A stretch of 64,000 bases of DNA from Rhizobium leguminosarum bv. trifolii WSM2297 (GCF_000271845.1 NZ_JH719395.1:948366-1012365); one strand, 5' to 3'. Shown: positions 28,925-39,135, counted from the stretch's first letter. The notes: generated by a model not told the origin, from the sequence alone. Numbers and translations are program-made.

Positions 28925-29536
28925 ATGCACTCGTTCCAGCCAGCTCAGACGCAACGACCTGCGCCGCGCCCTGAACAGGGCGTTTTTCAGCGTGTGCCCA
29001 TCAATATGCAGGGCCGGCTGATGCTCGCCAATTACGAGGAGTTCGAGTGCATGGTGATCGACATGTCGCCTGGCGACATGTACGTCACCTGCCTTGGCCG
29101 GCCACGCGCCAACGAACGCGTCGTCGCCTATATCGATCATCTCGGCCGCGTCGAAGGTTATGTCCAGACCATCGATAGCCGCGGCTTCACCATGTCGATC
29201 AACGCCACCGAGCGGAAGCGAGAGAAGCTCGCCGCCCAGCTCACCTGGCTTGCCAACAAACATGAGCTCGGCCTGCCGGAAGATCGCCGTCATGACCGTC
29301 TGACGCCACGCGACACCGATACCGAACTGACGCTTGAGGACGGCACACGTTATACCTGCCGTATCATGGACTTGTCGCTATCGGGCGCCGCCGTCGACGT
29401 CGAGATGCGCCCCTCGATCGGAACCGCAGTGCGGCTCGGCAACATGCGCGGCCGCGTCGTACGCCATTTCGTCGAAGGTGTGGCGATCGAATTCCTGTCG
29501 ATCCAGTCCCGCGAGACGCTGCGCGAATTCCTCTGA
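28925..29536 (+). CDS. Double PilZ-domain protein
   Basis: 203 residues with two PilZ-like domains. The second (about 118-203) has the c-di-GMP signature, RRHDR at 121-125 and DLSLSG at 149-154. The first (about 20-95) has only a partial version (RVPINMQ and DMSPGD), so it probably does not bind the dinucleotide by itself. Such proteins link c-di-GMP to motility, exopolysaccharide or cell-cycle outputs. The target is unknown. ATG 28925 is used; a TTG codon just before it is also in frame. Confidence 0.87.
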   Translation: MHSFQPAQTQRPAPRPEQGVFQRVPINMQGRLMLANYEEFECMVIDMSPGDMYVTCLGRPRANERVVAYIDHLGRVEGYVQTIDSRGFTMSINATERKREKLAAQLTWLANKHELGLPEDRRHDRLTPRDTDTELTLEDGTRYTCRIMDLSLSGAAVDVEMRPSIGTAVRLGNMRGRVVRHFVEGVAIEFLSIQSRETLREFL

Positions 29537-29676
29537 GAGACCGCTGATAGCGTGACCGTGGCGCGAATGCGCTTGCCGGGGCGCGCACCCGGTCAGGTCG
29601 CGTTGAAAAGCCTGGGTTTCACGGCAACAGATCAGCAAGAGGCAACGAATCCGGCTTTGGAAAGCAGGAGCGAAAT

Positions 29677-29738
29677 CCTGTCGCAAGTCGTTCCAACCAT
29701 TCAGCGATAATATTATGAGTCGAACAACCTGCGACAGG
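29677..29738 (+). repeat. Inverted repeat across the pip leader
   Basis: Perfect 9-base arms, CCTGTCGCA (29677-29685) and TGCGACAGG (29730-29738), flank an AT-rich centre with a weakly complementary inner part. The right arm covers the region just before the pip ATG at 29746, including its AGG ribosome-binding site, so it could be an operator or a translation-masking hairpin. Confidence 0.5.
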
Positions 29739-29745
29739 CAGAACG

Positions 29746-30726
29746 ATGTCATCTCTCTATCCGGAAATCGAACCCTATGATCACGGCCTGCTCGACAGGG
29801 GCGACGGCAATCTGATCTATTGGGAGGCCTGCGGCAATCCGGCGGGCCGGCCGGCGCTGGTGCTGCATGGCGGACCCGGCTCCGGATGTACCACCACGGC
29901 GCGGCGTCATTTCGATCCTGACACCTACCGAATCATTCTGTTCGATCAGCGCAATTGCGGACGCAGTCTGCCGAGTGCTGCCGATCCAAAAACCGATCTC
30001 TCCCTCAACACCACCTGGCATCTCGTTGCCGATATCGAGCGGCTGCGGCTCTTCTTCGGCGTCGGTGCATGGCTAATTTTCGGCAATTCCTGGGGCTCGA
30101 CCCTGGCCCTCGCCTATGCCGAAACCCATCCTGAGCGCGTCGCCGCGGTCGTCCTAGCAGGTGTGACCACCACAAGGCGATCGGAAGTCGACTGGCTCTA
30201 TCGCGGCATGGCGCCGCTCTTCCCGGAAGAATGGCACCGTTTCCGCCACGCGGCTTCCTCAGGGAGCCCGGGGCAGGACCAAGACCAGGACATGGTTGCC
30301 GCCTATCATTCTCTCCTCAACCATCCGAACTTCGAGACGCGCCTGAAAGCGGCGCGCGACTGGCATGCCTGGGAAGCGGCGTCCATCCTGCTCGCCGATC
30401 CCCATGGGTTGCCGCGCCGCTGGGTCGATCCGGCCTATTTGCTGACGCGTGCCCGCATCATCACCCACTATTTTATCAATGGCGCCTGGCTGGAGGATGG
30501 CCAGCTTCTGAGCAACGCTGACCGGCTGACAGGTATTCCAGCGATCCTGCTGCAGGGCCGGTTCGATATCGAGGCGCCGCTGGTCACCGCCTGGGAACTG
30601 GCCCGCGCCTGGCCGCAAAGCGAGCTGCAGATTCTTCCGCATGCCGCCCATTCCACCGCAAATCCCGATATGAGCGCCGCGATCGTCGCCGCCACCGATC
30701 GATTTCGCTATCTCCATCAAAAATAA
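29746..30726 (+). CDS. pip: Proline iminopeptidase
   Basis: 326 residues, the S33 family alpha/beta hydrolase that removes N-terminal proline from peptides in the cytoplasm. LVLHGGPGSGCTTTARRHFDP, FDQRNCGRS and GNSWGSTLALAYAETHPERV (nucleophile S115) are family signatures. The acid is in LLQGRFDIEAP and the base in LPHAAHS. Nothing else is in the operon; an inverted repeat lies over its leader. Confidence 0.94.
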   Translation: MSSLYPEIEPYDHGLLDRGDGNLIYWEACGNPAGRPALVLHGGPGSGCTTTARRHFDPDTYRIILFDQRNCGRSLPSAADPKTDLSLNTTWHLVADIERLRLFFGVGAWLIFGNSWGSTLALAYAETHPERVAAVVLAGVTTTRRSEVDWLYRGMAPLFPEEWHRFRHAASSGSPGQDQDQDMVAAYHSLLNHPNFETRLKAARDWHAWEAASILLADPHGLPRRWVDPAYLLTRARIITHYFINGAWLEDGQLLSNADRLTGIPAILLQGRFDIEAPLVTAWELARAWPQSELQILPHAAHSTANPDMSAAIVAATDRFRYLHQK

Positions 30727-31091
30727 TTTTGCCGCCGGAATCTGAGAATCCGAGCGATAGCCTGCTTCGCGCGGGTCGAATCGATCGATTCCGGCGGCAT
30801 TGCCTGCACTTTGCGCGCCGCCGGACCGCAACCGGCCTTTACCCGGCTCAACGAAAATCCTTAACGCCCGGACGGCAATGCAAGCTTTTCGCGGGTGAAA
30901 GCCTTGTTGCGGGAATTACAATTTTAATCGATTTCGAGACAAATCCGCATCAAATTTTAGTCGCATTCGACTTGGTTTTTAGTCAGGTTTTATCGGCATT
31001 TGAATCAACTAAGCCTTTAATTCTATTGCGTAATTTTCCGTGAGATAAAAACGTCCGTGTCATTGTCGCCTCAACTTACAGGGAGACGGCA
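30727..31091. other. Long intergenic region before the BTLCP gene
   Basis: 365 bases with no supported gene. The left part has perfect 12-base arms GCCGCCGGAATC (30731-30742) and GATTCCGGCGGC (30787-30798) that could form a long hairpin; on the minus strand it is followed by CAAAATTATTTTTG. The right 160 bases are AT-rich and probably hold the promoter of the BTLCP gene. The site GAATCGATCGATTC at 30778-30791 is a perfect palindrome. Confidence 0.5.
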
Positions 31092-31697
31092 ATGACAACT
31101 GCAAACATCCTGAAAGGCGGCCTTTTGGCCGGTGCCCTCATGATGGCAATGGCGGGTTCGGGACAAGCGATGCCCGCCAGCATGGCCTTGGCAGGTAATG
31201 CCAGCCCGCCGATCGGGCACTATGAATTCTGCAAGGCGAATCCGACGGAATGCGCCTTTGCAGGCGGCGATGCCGGGCCGGCCATCCTTACCGAGGATCG
31301 CTGGAAGGAAATCCTCAAGGTCAATTACACCGTCAATTCGACGATCCAGCCGGAGACCGATGAACAGATTTACGGCGTCGAAGAACGCTGGGCCTATCCC
31401 ACAACTGCCGGCGACTGTGAGGATTATGCCCTGCTGAAGCGCAAGATGCTGATCGAAGACGGCTTCTCGCCGTCCGACACGCTGATCACTGTCGTGCTGC
31501 AGCCGAACGGCGAAGGCCATGCCGTGCTGACGGTCCGCACCGATCACGGCGACTTCATTCTCGACAACATGCGCAACAAGGTGCTGCTCTGGTCGGATAC
31601 CGAATACACCTACCTGAAGCGTCAGTCTGCCGACAATCCGGCCCGCTGGTCGAAGCTCCAGGACGGCCGCGCTGTCGCGGTCGGTAGCGTCAAGTAA
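31092..31697 (+). CDS. Secreted transglutaminase-like cysteine protease (BTLCP)
   Basis: 201 residues with a signal peptide (LKGGLLAGALMMAMAGSGQA). It matches the bacterial transglutaminase-like cysteine protease family (DUF920). The triad is C109 (TAGDCEDYALLKR), H143 (GHAVLTV) and D158 (FILDNM). Relatives such as LapG cleave surface adhesins under c-di-GMP control. No LapD partner is adjacent, so that role is not shown here. A gggag ribosome-binding site precedes the ATG and a clear terminator follows. Confidence 0.92.
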   Translation: MTTANILKGGLLAGALMMAMAGSGQAMPASMALAGNASPPIGHYEFCKANPTECAFAGGDAGPAILTEDRWKEILKVNYTVNSTIQPETDEQIYGVEERWAYPTTAGDCEDYALLKRKMLIEDGFSPSDTLITVVLQPNGEGHAVLTVRTDHGDFILDNMRNKVLLWSDTEYTYLKRQSADNPARWSKLQDGRAVAVGSVK

Positions 31698-31747
31698 CAG
31701 ACTGCGGCCCGGTCAGTCCCCGCATTTCGTCCCGACCGGCGCCCCAA

Positions 31748-31786
31748 GAGCCGTTCCCGCTGTCCCGGGAACGGCTCACCCTTTTT
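31748..31786 (+). terminator. Rho-independent terminator of the BTLCP gene
   Basis: A 12-base perfect stem (GAGCCGTTCCCG / CGGGAACGGCTC, loop of 6) is followed by ACCCTTTTT on the plus strand, 51 bases after the stop codon. Confidence 0.85.
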
Positions 31787-31932
31787 GGGACAGGCTTTCG
31801 TTTCGTGCGGCCCACACAGCTGAAATCTTAGTGAATTATTAACCGTGCCGGTCTGATCATGCCAATCAGACTCATCATCGGCACCGGCGGCTCATGTTCC
31901 TCCTGCGGCGGACCGAAACACGAAGCACCGCC

Positions 31933-32679
31933 ATGAGCCATGCCGCGCACAGCGCACCCGACGAACAGCCACTTTTTTCCATGGGCTTTCTCCTCCGCAC
32001 AATGGCGGTGATATCAGTTCTTGCCGTGCTGACGGTTGCCATCAGCATCGGCGGCCGTTGGTTCGGACGGCATATCTCGCTGGCCGGCAATACCGACAGC
32101 ACGGCTGAAATCACGCTGGCCATCGGCCGCGACACCGTGAAATTCCCAGAGAATGCCATCCGTTTCCCCAGTCAAAGGCATGACGGCGCGACTGAGCGTG
32201 TCGATCTCTACCTCGCCTGGCCTGAGATGCAGGGCTACGGCAAGGAAAACCATCTTCGATTCGACGATATCGGCCAATCCGCCGGTCTGATCTTCCTGCA
32301 GATTACCCAGAGCACTATGTCGCGGGATATGTCCGGGCGGCTGGAGCCGATCTATTCACACCTGCTCGAAGGGCCGGCCGAGCCCTTCCGTGAGGGTCTG
32401 ACGCTGCACCGTCTTCGCGCCGACGCGGGTTACGGCGATGAGGTGCTGCTGACGGCACCCGTCAAGGGCGGACCGGACTACGTCGTGCGCTGCATCTTGC
32501 CGTCCGTGCCGGGCGAGTCGGCAAGCGGCGATTGTCAGCGCGATATCAAGGTCGGCAGGGATCTCAGCGTTCTCTACCGCTTCTCCAGCAGCCATCTTAA
32601 CGACTGGGAACATATTGATGCCGCTATCCGCACCTTTGTGGAAGCGCGTCTTATGAACCGTTCTGCGACAAGTCCCTAA
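31933..32679 (+). CDS. Single-pass membrane protein of unknown function
   Basis: About 248 residues. One membrane helix (FLLRTMAVISVLAVLTVAISI, near residues 19-38) anchors a periplasmic domain of about 200 residues containing VDLYLAWPEMQGYGKENH and YVVRCILPSV. I do not recognise the family; it looks like a rhizobial conserved hypothetical. The start is uncertain: an in-frame ATG at 31894 gives 13 more residues. Confidence 0.7.
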   Translation: MSHAAHSAPDEQPLFSMGFLLRTMAVISVLAVLTVAISIGGRWFGRHISLAGNTDSTAEITLAIGRDTVKFPENAIRFPSQRHDGATERVDLYLAWPEMQGYGKENHLRFDDIGQSAGLIFLQITQSTMSRDMSGRLEPIYSHLLEGPAEPFREGLTLHRLRADAGYGDEVLLTAPVKGGPDYVVRCILPSVPGESASGDCQRDIKVGRDLSVLYRFSSSHLNDWEHIDAAIRTFVEARLMNRSATSP

Positions 32680-32815
32680 AATGCTTCCCGAACATCGAAA
32701 TAAACGATTCATCATAAACGGATTGGTAACGCCCAATCGGTACATTCAAAAGACGGGCTGTGCTGCGGGAGGCGTGCCATCCCGGAGCCGAATATCCGAA
32801 TGCTAAATATCTGAA

Positions 32816-34390
32816 ATGCAAGCGAAGAGTGGAATAGTGTCTAGGTCAGTCTCCTCCGTATCATCGTCCCGATCCGGCAGCTTTTTTGCAAAGCTCATGG
32901 CGATTCTTTCGGTGGCCCTCACGGTCGTCCTGGTCGATTCGGTCAATGCCGAAGCGGAAGCGGCGAATTCGAAATATGCGGGCATCGTCGTCGACGCCAA
33001 GACCGGCAATGTTCTCTACAGCGAGAATGCCGATCGGCTGCAATATCCCGCCTCATTGACCAAGATGATGACCATCTACATGACGTTCGAGGCACTGGAG
33101 CAAGGTCGCATCCGTCTCGATACGCCGGTTCCCTTCTCCGCCCATGCGGCAGCCCAGGCGCCGACCAAGCTCGGTGTTCGCGCCGGCGGTACGATCACCG
33201 TCGAGCAGGGCATTCTCGGCCTCGTCACCCTGTCGGCCAATGATGCCGCAACCGCGCTTGGCGAAATGCTCGGCGGCGGCAGCGAGGATCGGTTCGCCCA
33301 GTTGATGACCGCCAAGGCGCATGCGCTCGGCATGACGCGCACCACTTATCGCAACGCCAACGGCCTGCCGAACACGGCACAGATGACGACGGCGCGTGAC
33401 CAGGCCCGCCTCGGTATCGCCCTTCGCCAGCATTTCCCGCAATATTACGGCTATTTCTCCACTCGCGCCTTCAAGTTCGGCACCCGCACGATCCGCAGCC
33501 ACAACCGCCTGGTCGGTTCAGTGCGCGGCGTCGACGGCATCAAGACGGGATATACCCGCGCCGCCGGCTTCAATCTGGTCAGCTCCGTGCAGGTCGACGG
33601 CAAGTCGATCGTCGGCGTCGTGCTCGGCGGCGCCTCGACGCCTGCCCGCGATGCCCAGATGCGCAATCTGATCGCCACCTATTTGCCGAAGGCATCGAGC
33701 CGCGGCGGATCGTCGGCACTGATCGCTCAGGCGGCCCCTGCCCCGGCGATGATCGAGACACCGGCTCCGGTCATGCCGCAGAAGGCTCAGCCGCAAGTGG
33801 CAAAGACGATCATCGCAGCGCAGCCGCCGGTGGCGGCAGCCGCTGCCGATCTCAGCCTGCCGCATAAAGGCCCGCTGCCGGATGCCCGCTATCAGGTCGC
33901 CGAGACCGAGGTCGCCTATACCGAGACCGCTCAGCCGAAATCGGACAATCCGCTGGTTGCTCAGCCGATGCCGGCGCCGACCAAGGTCAAGACCACGACC
34001 TTCAAAAAGCAGGCATCGCTCGCCGTTCCGAAGCCGGCACCCGCTTCCACGCAGCCGGAACCGGCCGATACGGCGGTTGACAACGTCACCACCGCTTCGA
34101 CCACCCCGACCTCGGCCAAGGTCGCTTCAAGCAGCAACGGCCCTTCCGGCTGGGTCGTGCAGGTCGGCGTCTCGCCGAGCCGGCAGCTGGCCATGGATCT
34201 TCTGGAGAGCGCCAAAAGCAAGGGCGGCAAGGCGCTGGCCTCGGCAAAGCCTTTCGCCGTCGCCTATGCCGCCGGCGGTGACGAGCTTTACCGCGCCCGC
34301 TTCGGCGGTTTCGATGACCAGCGCGATGCGGTCAATGCCTGCAAGGCCTTGAAGAAGGCCGGCATCAAGTGCTGGGCGGCTGCCCAATGA
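32816..34390 (+). CDS. D-alanyl-D-alanine carboxypeptidase with SPOR domain
   Basis: 524 residues. After a signal peptide or anchor (LMAILSVALTVVLVDSV, about 27-43) comes a penicillin-binding S11 peptidase domain. Its three motifs are SLTK (S80-K83), SAN (140-142) and KTG (243-245). It trims the terminal D-Ala from peptidoglycan stem peptides in the periplasm. A long Pro/Ala linker (about 285-440) leads to a C-terminal SPOR domain (about 445-524) that should bind septal glycan strands. It lacks the usual PBP5 C-terminal domain and amphipathic anchor. Confidence 0.93.
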   Translation: MQAKSGIVSRSVSSVSSSRSGSFFAKLMAILSVALTVVLVDSVNAEAEAANSKYAGIVVDAKTGNVLYSENADRLQYPASLTKMMTIYMTFEALEQGRIRLDTPVPFSAHAAAQAPTKLGVRAGGTITVEQGILGLVTLSANDAATALGEMLGGGSEDRFAQLMTAKAHALGMTRTTYRNANGLPNTAQMTTARDQARLGIALRQHFPQYYGYFSTRAFKFGTRTIRSHNRLVGSVRGVDGIKTGYTRAAGFNLVSSVQVDGKSIVGVVLGGASTPARDAQMRNLIATYLPKASSRGGSSALIAQAAPAPAMIETPAPVMPQKAQPQVAKTIIAAQPPVAAAAADLSLPHKGPLPDARYQVAETEVAYTETAQPKSDNPLVAQPMPAPTKVKTTTFKKQASLAVPKPAPASTQPEPADTAVDNVTTASTTPTSAKVASSSNGPSGWVVQVGVSPSRQLAMDLLESAKSKGGKALASAKPFAVAYAAGGDELYRARFGGFDDQRDAVNACKALKKAGIKCWAAAQ

Positions 34391-34503
34391 GCTATTCGAT
34401 GCTGCCAGCAAGATGGCCGGCGGCATCGGTAACGGCCGGAATCGGTGTTTGCGTTTCCGGCCATCGTTCTTGAACTCGATCAGTATTGCGTACGAGGAAA
34501 ACA

Positions 34504-34779
34504 ATGGCGATCAATGAGAATGTTCCGGGAATGCCTTCAGACCGCCGGATGACGGCCAAGGGGCGCTCTTCGCTGCATCCGTTGCACGAGGCGGCGATGC
34601 GCCTGGCCGAGATCGGCCTGCCGCGGCCGAAGGCGAAGTCTCCAAAGACCAGGGACCTCATCAATCTGCTGCTTTGCCATGGTGCCCGCGCCTGGCGCTA
34701 TTCGCAACCCGAAGCCCGCATCCATCTGCATGTGACCTCGCAGGACGGCAGTGTGCCGGTGCAGCTGCGCCTGCGCTGA
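34504..34779 (+). CDS. Small basic hypothetical protein
   Basis: 91 residues, rich in Arg, Lys, Leu and Pro, with a gaggaa ribosome-binding site. No signal peptide, membrane helix or known domain is visible. The middle (LHEAAMRLAEIGLPRPKAKSPKTRDLINLLL) looks helical and the end beta-like (IHLHVTSQDGSVPVQLRLR). The function is unknown. Confidence 0.6.
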   Translation: MAINENVPGMPSDRRMTAKGRSSLHPLHEAAMRLAEIGLPRPKAKSPKTRDLINLLLCHGARAWRYSQPEARIHLHVTSQDGSVPVQLRLR

Positions 34780-34847
34780 TCGGCGGGCGCCCGCCTACAG
34801 AAAATCGGTTTTGATTTTTGGGACGCGCAAATTCAGGACAAGTGGGA

Positions 34848-34882
34848 AGCGGTTCTGCGCTTCCGTGAAAAGCTGAACCGCT
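34848..34882 (-). terminator. Weak hairpin after the DUF1489 gene
   Basis: Perfect 8-base arms AGCGGTTC / GAACCGCT with a 19-base loop directly follow the DUF1489 stop. There is no U-run, so function as a terminator is uncertain. Confidence 0.3.
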
Positions 34883-35320
34883 CTACAGCAGGCCAAGCTC
34901 CGTCAGCTCGCGGCGAAGGTCCGCGGGCATTTCGACAATACCCGCCCCCAGGCTCATCAGGTCCCGCGGCACGTCGTCCTCAGTGTAATAACGCCAGCCC
35001 TGGAAGGGACGCTTCGGCTGCACAGCCGTCTCGATAACCTCCGGCCCGAGCATCAGGCGGCACCGCGAAATGCCCTCGCCGTCGGTGAAGGTCTCGATGC
35101 CGAGCAGCTTCTGCCGCGCCTGCACCTGCCCCTTGATCACCCAATAGAGCGAGCCGCCGTCGAGCAACTCCTCCATGCGTTTCGGCACCATGCGCGTCGT
35201 ATGCACGGAATGCGGCTCGAGCCCGGCGGCGATGGCGCTGAGCGACCGCTCAGCCACCCATTCGCGCAGATCGTCTATCGAGTCGGCGCCGACACAGAGT
35301 TTGATGAGATGCAATGCCAT
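34883..35320 (-). CDS. DUF1489 family protein
   Basis: 145 residues matching DUF1489, a family restricted mainly to Alphaproteobacteria (MALHLIKLCVGADSIDDLREWV, THTTRM-like VHTTRMVPKR, YWVIKGQVQARQKLLGIE, PFQGWRYY). The function is unknown. ATG 35320 gives the family start; a longer in-frame reading is not supported. It lies 61 bases downstream of sdaA on the same strand. Confidence 0.88.
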   Translation of the reverse strand: MALHLIKLCVGADSIDDLREWVAERSLSAIAAGLEPHSVHTTRMVPKRMEELLDGGSLYWVIKGQVQARQKLLGIETFTDGEGISRCRLMLGPEVIETAVQPKRPFQGWRYYTEDDVPRDLMSLGAGIVEMPADLRRELTELGLL

Positions 35321-35381
35321 GCCGCCGTTGAAATCCTTTTGGCGGCATGCGTCAAGCAAGAAGCATCAAGCGTCCACCAAC

Positions 35382-36785
<1,404 letters not shown>

Positions 36786-36979
36786 GGATGTGCCTTCTGA
36801 TTACGAGGATGCAAACTTAAGCGACGCCGGTTTTCAATCCGTGCGGGCCACCGACATCGCATGCAGCCGGTGCGACATTGTGGCTGGACACTAAAACGAT
36901 GAGGCCCACCTTACCAGTCATTGCAGCATTTCGATGCATATGTAAGGTGGCCGCACTTCATGCGGAGACTGAATCACTG

Positions 36980-37744
36980 ATGACGACGGCGGACTATATC
37001 GCTCTGGCCTTCTTTGCCTGTGTCTGGATGGGCTATTCCTGGCTGCTGCATGGCCGCACCTTCTTCGGACGCACCAGCCTCACCCATGCGATGATCGAAC
37101 GGCGGCGGGAATGGATCTACAATTCACTACGCCGCGACCTGAAGATGATCGACACGCAGATCATGGCAGGCCTGCAGAACGGCACCGCCTTCTTCGCTTC
37201 GACTTCGATCTTCGCGTTGGGCAGTTGCTTCGCCTTGCTTGGGGCGACGGAGAAGGTCGACGCCGTCTTCGCCGACCTGCCCTTCGTCTTCCATGGCGGC
37301 CATGCCGTCTTCGAGATGAAGGTCGGCGGGCTGGCAGCGCTTTTCGGCTATGCCTTCTTCAAGTTCGGCTGGTCCTACCGGCTGTTCAACTATTGCACCA
37401 TCCTGTTCGGCTCGATCCCGATGCTGCGCGACGCCGAGGGCGACATGATCGCCGCGGAGCGAGCCGCCGAACGCGTTATCCGCATGAATGTCATTGCCGG
37501 CAGCAATTTCAACGAAGGCCTCAGGGCGATCTTCCTGTCGATCGGCTATCTCGGCTGGTTCATCAACCCCTATGTCTTCATGCTGACGACGGCGATCGTC
37601 ATCTTCGTTTTGGCGCGGCGGCAATTCTTTTCGCAGGCACGGCTGGCGATCATGGATGCCGGCCCGCCATCGAATCTCACCCTTTCCGCTATTCGCCGCG
37701 ACATGCCGTCGAAAGACGGACGTGATTTGCCCGGGGGACTATGA
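36980..37744 (+). CDS. DUF599 membrane protein
   Basis: 254 residues with four membrane helices (about 5-22, 70-95, 110-130 and 190-235). RREWIYNSLRRDLKMIDTQIMAGLQNGTAFFASTSIFALG and VIRMNVIAGSNFNEGLRAIFL are typical of DUF599, a family of unknown function. Its stop overlaps the next start by four bases (ATGA), so the two genes are translationally coupled. Confidence 0.87.
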   Translation: MTTADYIALAFFACVWMGYSWLLHGRTFFGRTSLTHAMIERRREWIYNSLRRDLKMIDTQIMAGLQNGTAFFASTSIFALGSCFALLGATEKVDAVFADLPFVFHGGHAVFEMKVGGLAALFGYAFFKFGWSYRLFNYCTILFGSIPMLRDAEGDMIAAERAAERVIRMNVIAGSNFNEGLRAIFLSIGYLGWFINPYVFMLTTAIVIFVLARRQFFSQARLAIMDAGPPSNLTLSAIRRDMPSKDGRDLPGGL

Positions 37745-38733
37745 TGACATTGCCGGCAATCGAAGCCGATGCGGCGGCAAGACCGCCGCGCATCGGCCTG
37801 TTGGACACGGCGCGCGGCGTCGCGCTGATCGCCATGGCGAGCTACCATTTCAGCTGGGACATGGAGTTCATGGGTTATCTCACGCCGGGCACGGCCGAGA
37901 CCGGCTGGCTGAAGATCTATGCCCGGGCGATTGCCACGACCTTTCTCTTCATCGTCGGTATCAGCCTGGTGCTCTCGAGCAAGCCGGAGGTCCGCTGGCC
38001 TTCCTTCTGGAAGCGTTTCGGCATGATCGCCGCGGCGGCCGCCGTCATCTCGATCGCCACGCGCATCGCGATGCCGAACGAGTGGATCTATTTCGGCATC
38101 CTGCATTGCATCGCGGTGCTGACGCTGATTGGCGTCGTTTTTTTGAGGTTGCCGCTCGCCATCACGCTGATCGCCACGCTGGCGCTGCTTGCCGCCTGGA
38201 TCACCGATAATTTCGGCCCACCCGGCCTGCTGCGGTCATCCTTCTTCGATCCCAGATACCTCGCCTGGATCGGCCTTGCCGTGACGCCGGAACGCTCCAA
38301 CGATTACGTGCCGCTGTTTCCCTGGGCTACGCCCTTCTTCGTCGGGCTGAGCCTCGCCTCGATCGCCCTCGGAACCAGGCTGCCGCAGCGGCTCGCCGCC
38401 TTGGGCACCGGCTCCTGGTGGACGGCAAGGCTCGGCCGCCACAGCCTTGCCTTCTATCTCATTCACCAGCCAGTGCTAATCGGCATTGCTTACGGGCTTT
38501 CCCTTCTTGTTCCGCCGCCGCAGCCGGATCCAACAGAAACTTACCTAAGGCAATGCAACTCCACCTGCGTCATGCAGCAGGGCGAAGCGCTCTGCCGCAG
38601 CTTCTGCCAGTGCACGCTGGAGAAATTGCAGGCCCAAAGCCTGTTGAAACAGCTGCAGGCAAACGAGATCGACGTACAGAACGATGAACGGGTCCAGACG
38701 ATCGCCGCCGAATGCAGCGCCGAGGCGGAATAA
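37741..38733 (+). CDS. DUF1624 (heparan acetyltransferase-like) membrane protein with Cys-rich tail
   Basis: 330 residues. Six or more membrane helices form a DUF1624 fold: RIGLLDTARGVALIAMASYHFSWDMEFM near the start is the conserved first segment, with ILHCIAVLTLIG and LGRHSLAFYLIHQPVLIG later. Relatives transfer acyl groups across membranes. The C-terminal 60 residues are soluble and carry C272, C276, C285, C289 and C291 (CX3C-X8-CX3C-X-C), then a helix. The tail is not part of the acyltransferase core. Coupled to the DUF599 gene by ATGA. Confidence 0.87.
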   Translation: MMTLPAIEADAAARPPRIGLLDTARGVALIAMASYHFSWDMEFMGYLTPGTAETGWLKIYARAIATTFLFIVGISLVLSSKPEVRWPSFWKRFGMIAAAAAVISIATRIAMPNEWIYFGILHCIAVLTLIGVVFLRLPLAITLIATLALLAAWITDNFGPPGLLRSSFFDPRYLAWIGLAVTPERSNDYVPLFPWATPFFVGLSLASIALGTRLPQRLAALGTGSWWTARLGRHSLAFYLIHQPVLIGIAYGLSLLVPPPQPDPTETYLRQCNSTCVMQQGEALCRSFCQCTLEKLQAQSLLKQLQANEIDVQNDERVQTIAAECSAEAE

Positions 38734-38742
38734 CAGGTCGGC

Positions 38743-39135
38743 TCAGGTGGTGACGCCGATTTCTGCGAGGCGGCCGAGGCAGGCCTCTTCGATATTGTCG
38801 AGTTCCACCAGCGTGTCGTCGATATCCTTGCGCTTCTGGCGCAGGTCGTCACGCTTCTCGTCGACGCGCTTCATCAGCAGCTTCAACTGACCGAGCTCAC
38901 CCGGCGGTTCCTTATAGACCTGGATGATCTCGCGGATCTCCGCAATGGTGAAACCGATGCGCCTGCCGCGGAGGATTTCCCCAATGAGCCGTCGGTCGGC
39001 CTGCCGGAAGAGACGGGTGCGCCCGCGCCGCTCCGGATGGATCAGTCCCTCGTCCTCGTAGAAGCGGAGCGTGCGCGTCGAGACACCGAATTCGCGCGTC
39101 AGCTCCGTTATGCTATAATATTTGTTCACCAGCAT
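38743..39135 (-). CDS. MerR-family transcriptional regulator
   Basis: 130 residues. The N-terminal winged helix (KYYSITELTREFGVSTRTLRFYEDEGLIHPERRGRTRLF) is MerR class, followed by a long dimerisation helix (QLKLLMKRVDEKRDDLRQKRKDIDDTLVELDNIE). It lacks the cysteines of metal-sensing MerR proteins and resembles the LiuR-type, for which a coenzyme-A thioester ligand has been proposed. GGGG seven bases before the ATG supports the start. A perfect inverted repeat sits in its own promoter. Confidence 0.9.
   Translation of the reverse strand: MLVNKYYSITELTREFGVSTRTLRFYEDEGLIHPERRGRTRLFRQADRRLIGEILRGRRIGFTIAEIREIIQVYKEPPGELGQLKLLMKRVDEKRDDLRQKRKDIDDTLVELDNIEEACLGRLAEIGVTT

Noticed and set aside
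31092..31697. LapG-type adhesin-release system
   Set aside because: The protease belongs to the right family, but no LapD-like receptor or large adhesin gene is in the window, so the system cannot be claimed.
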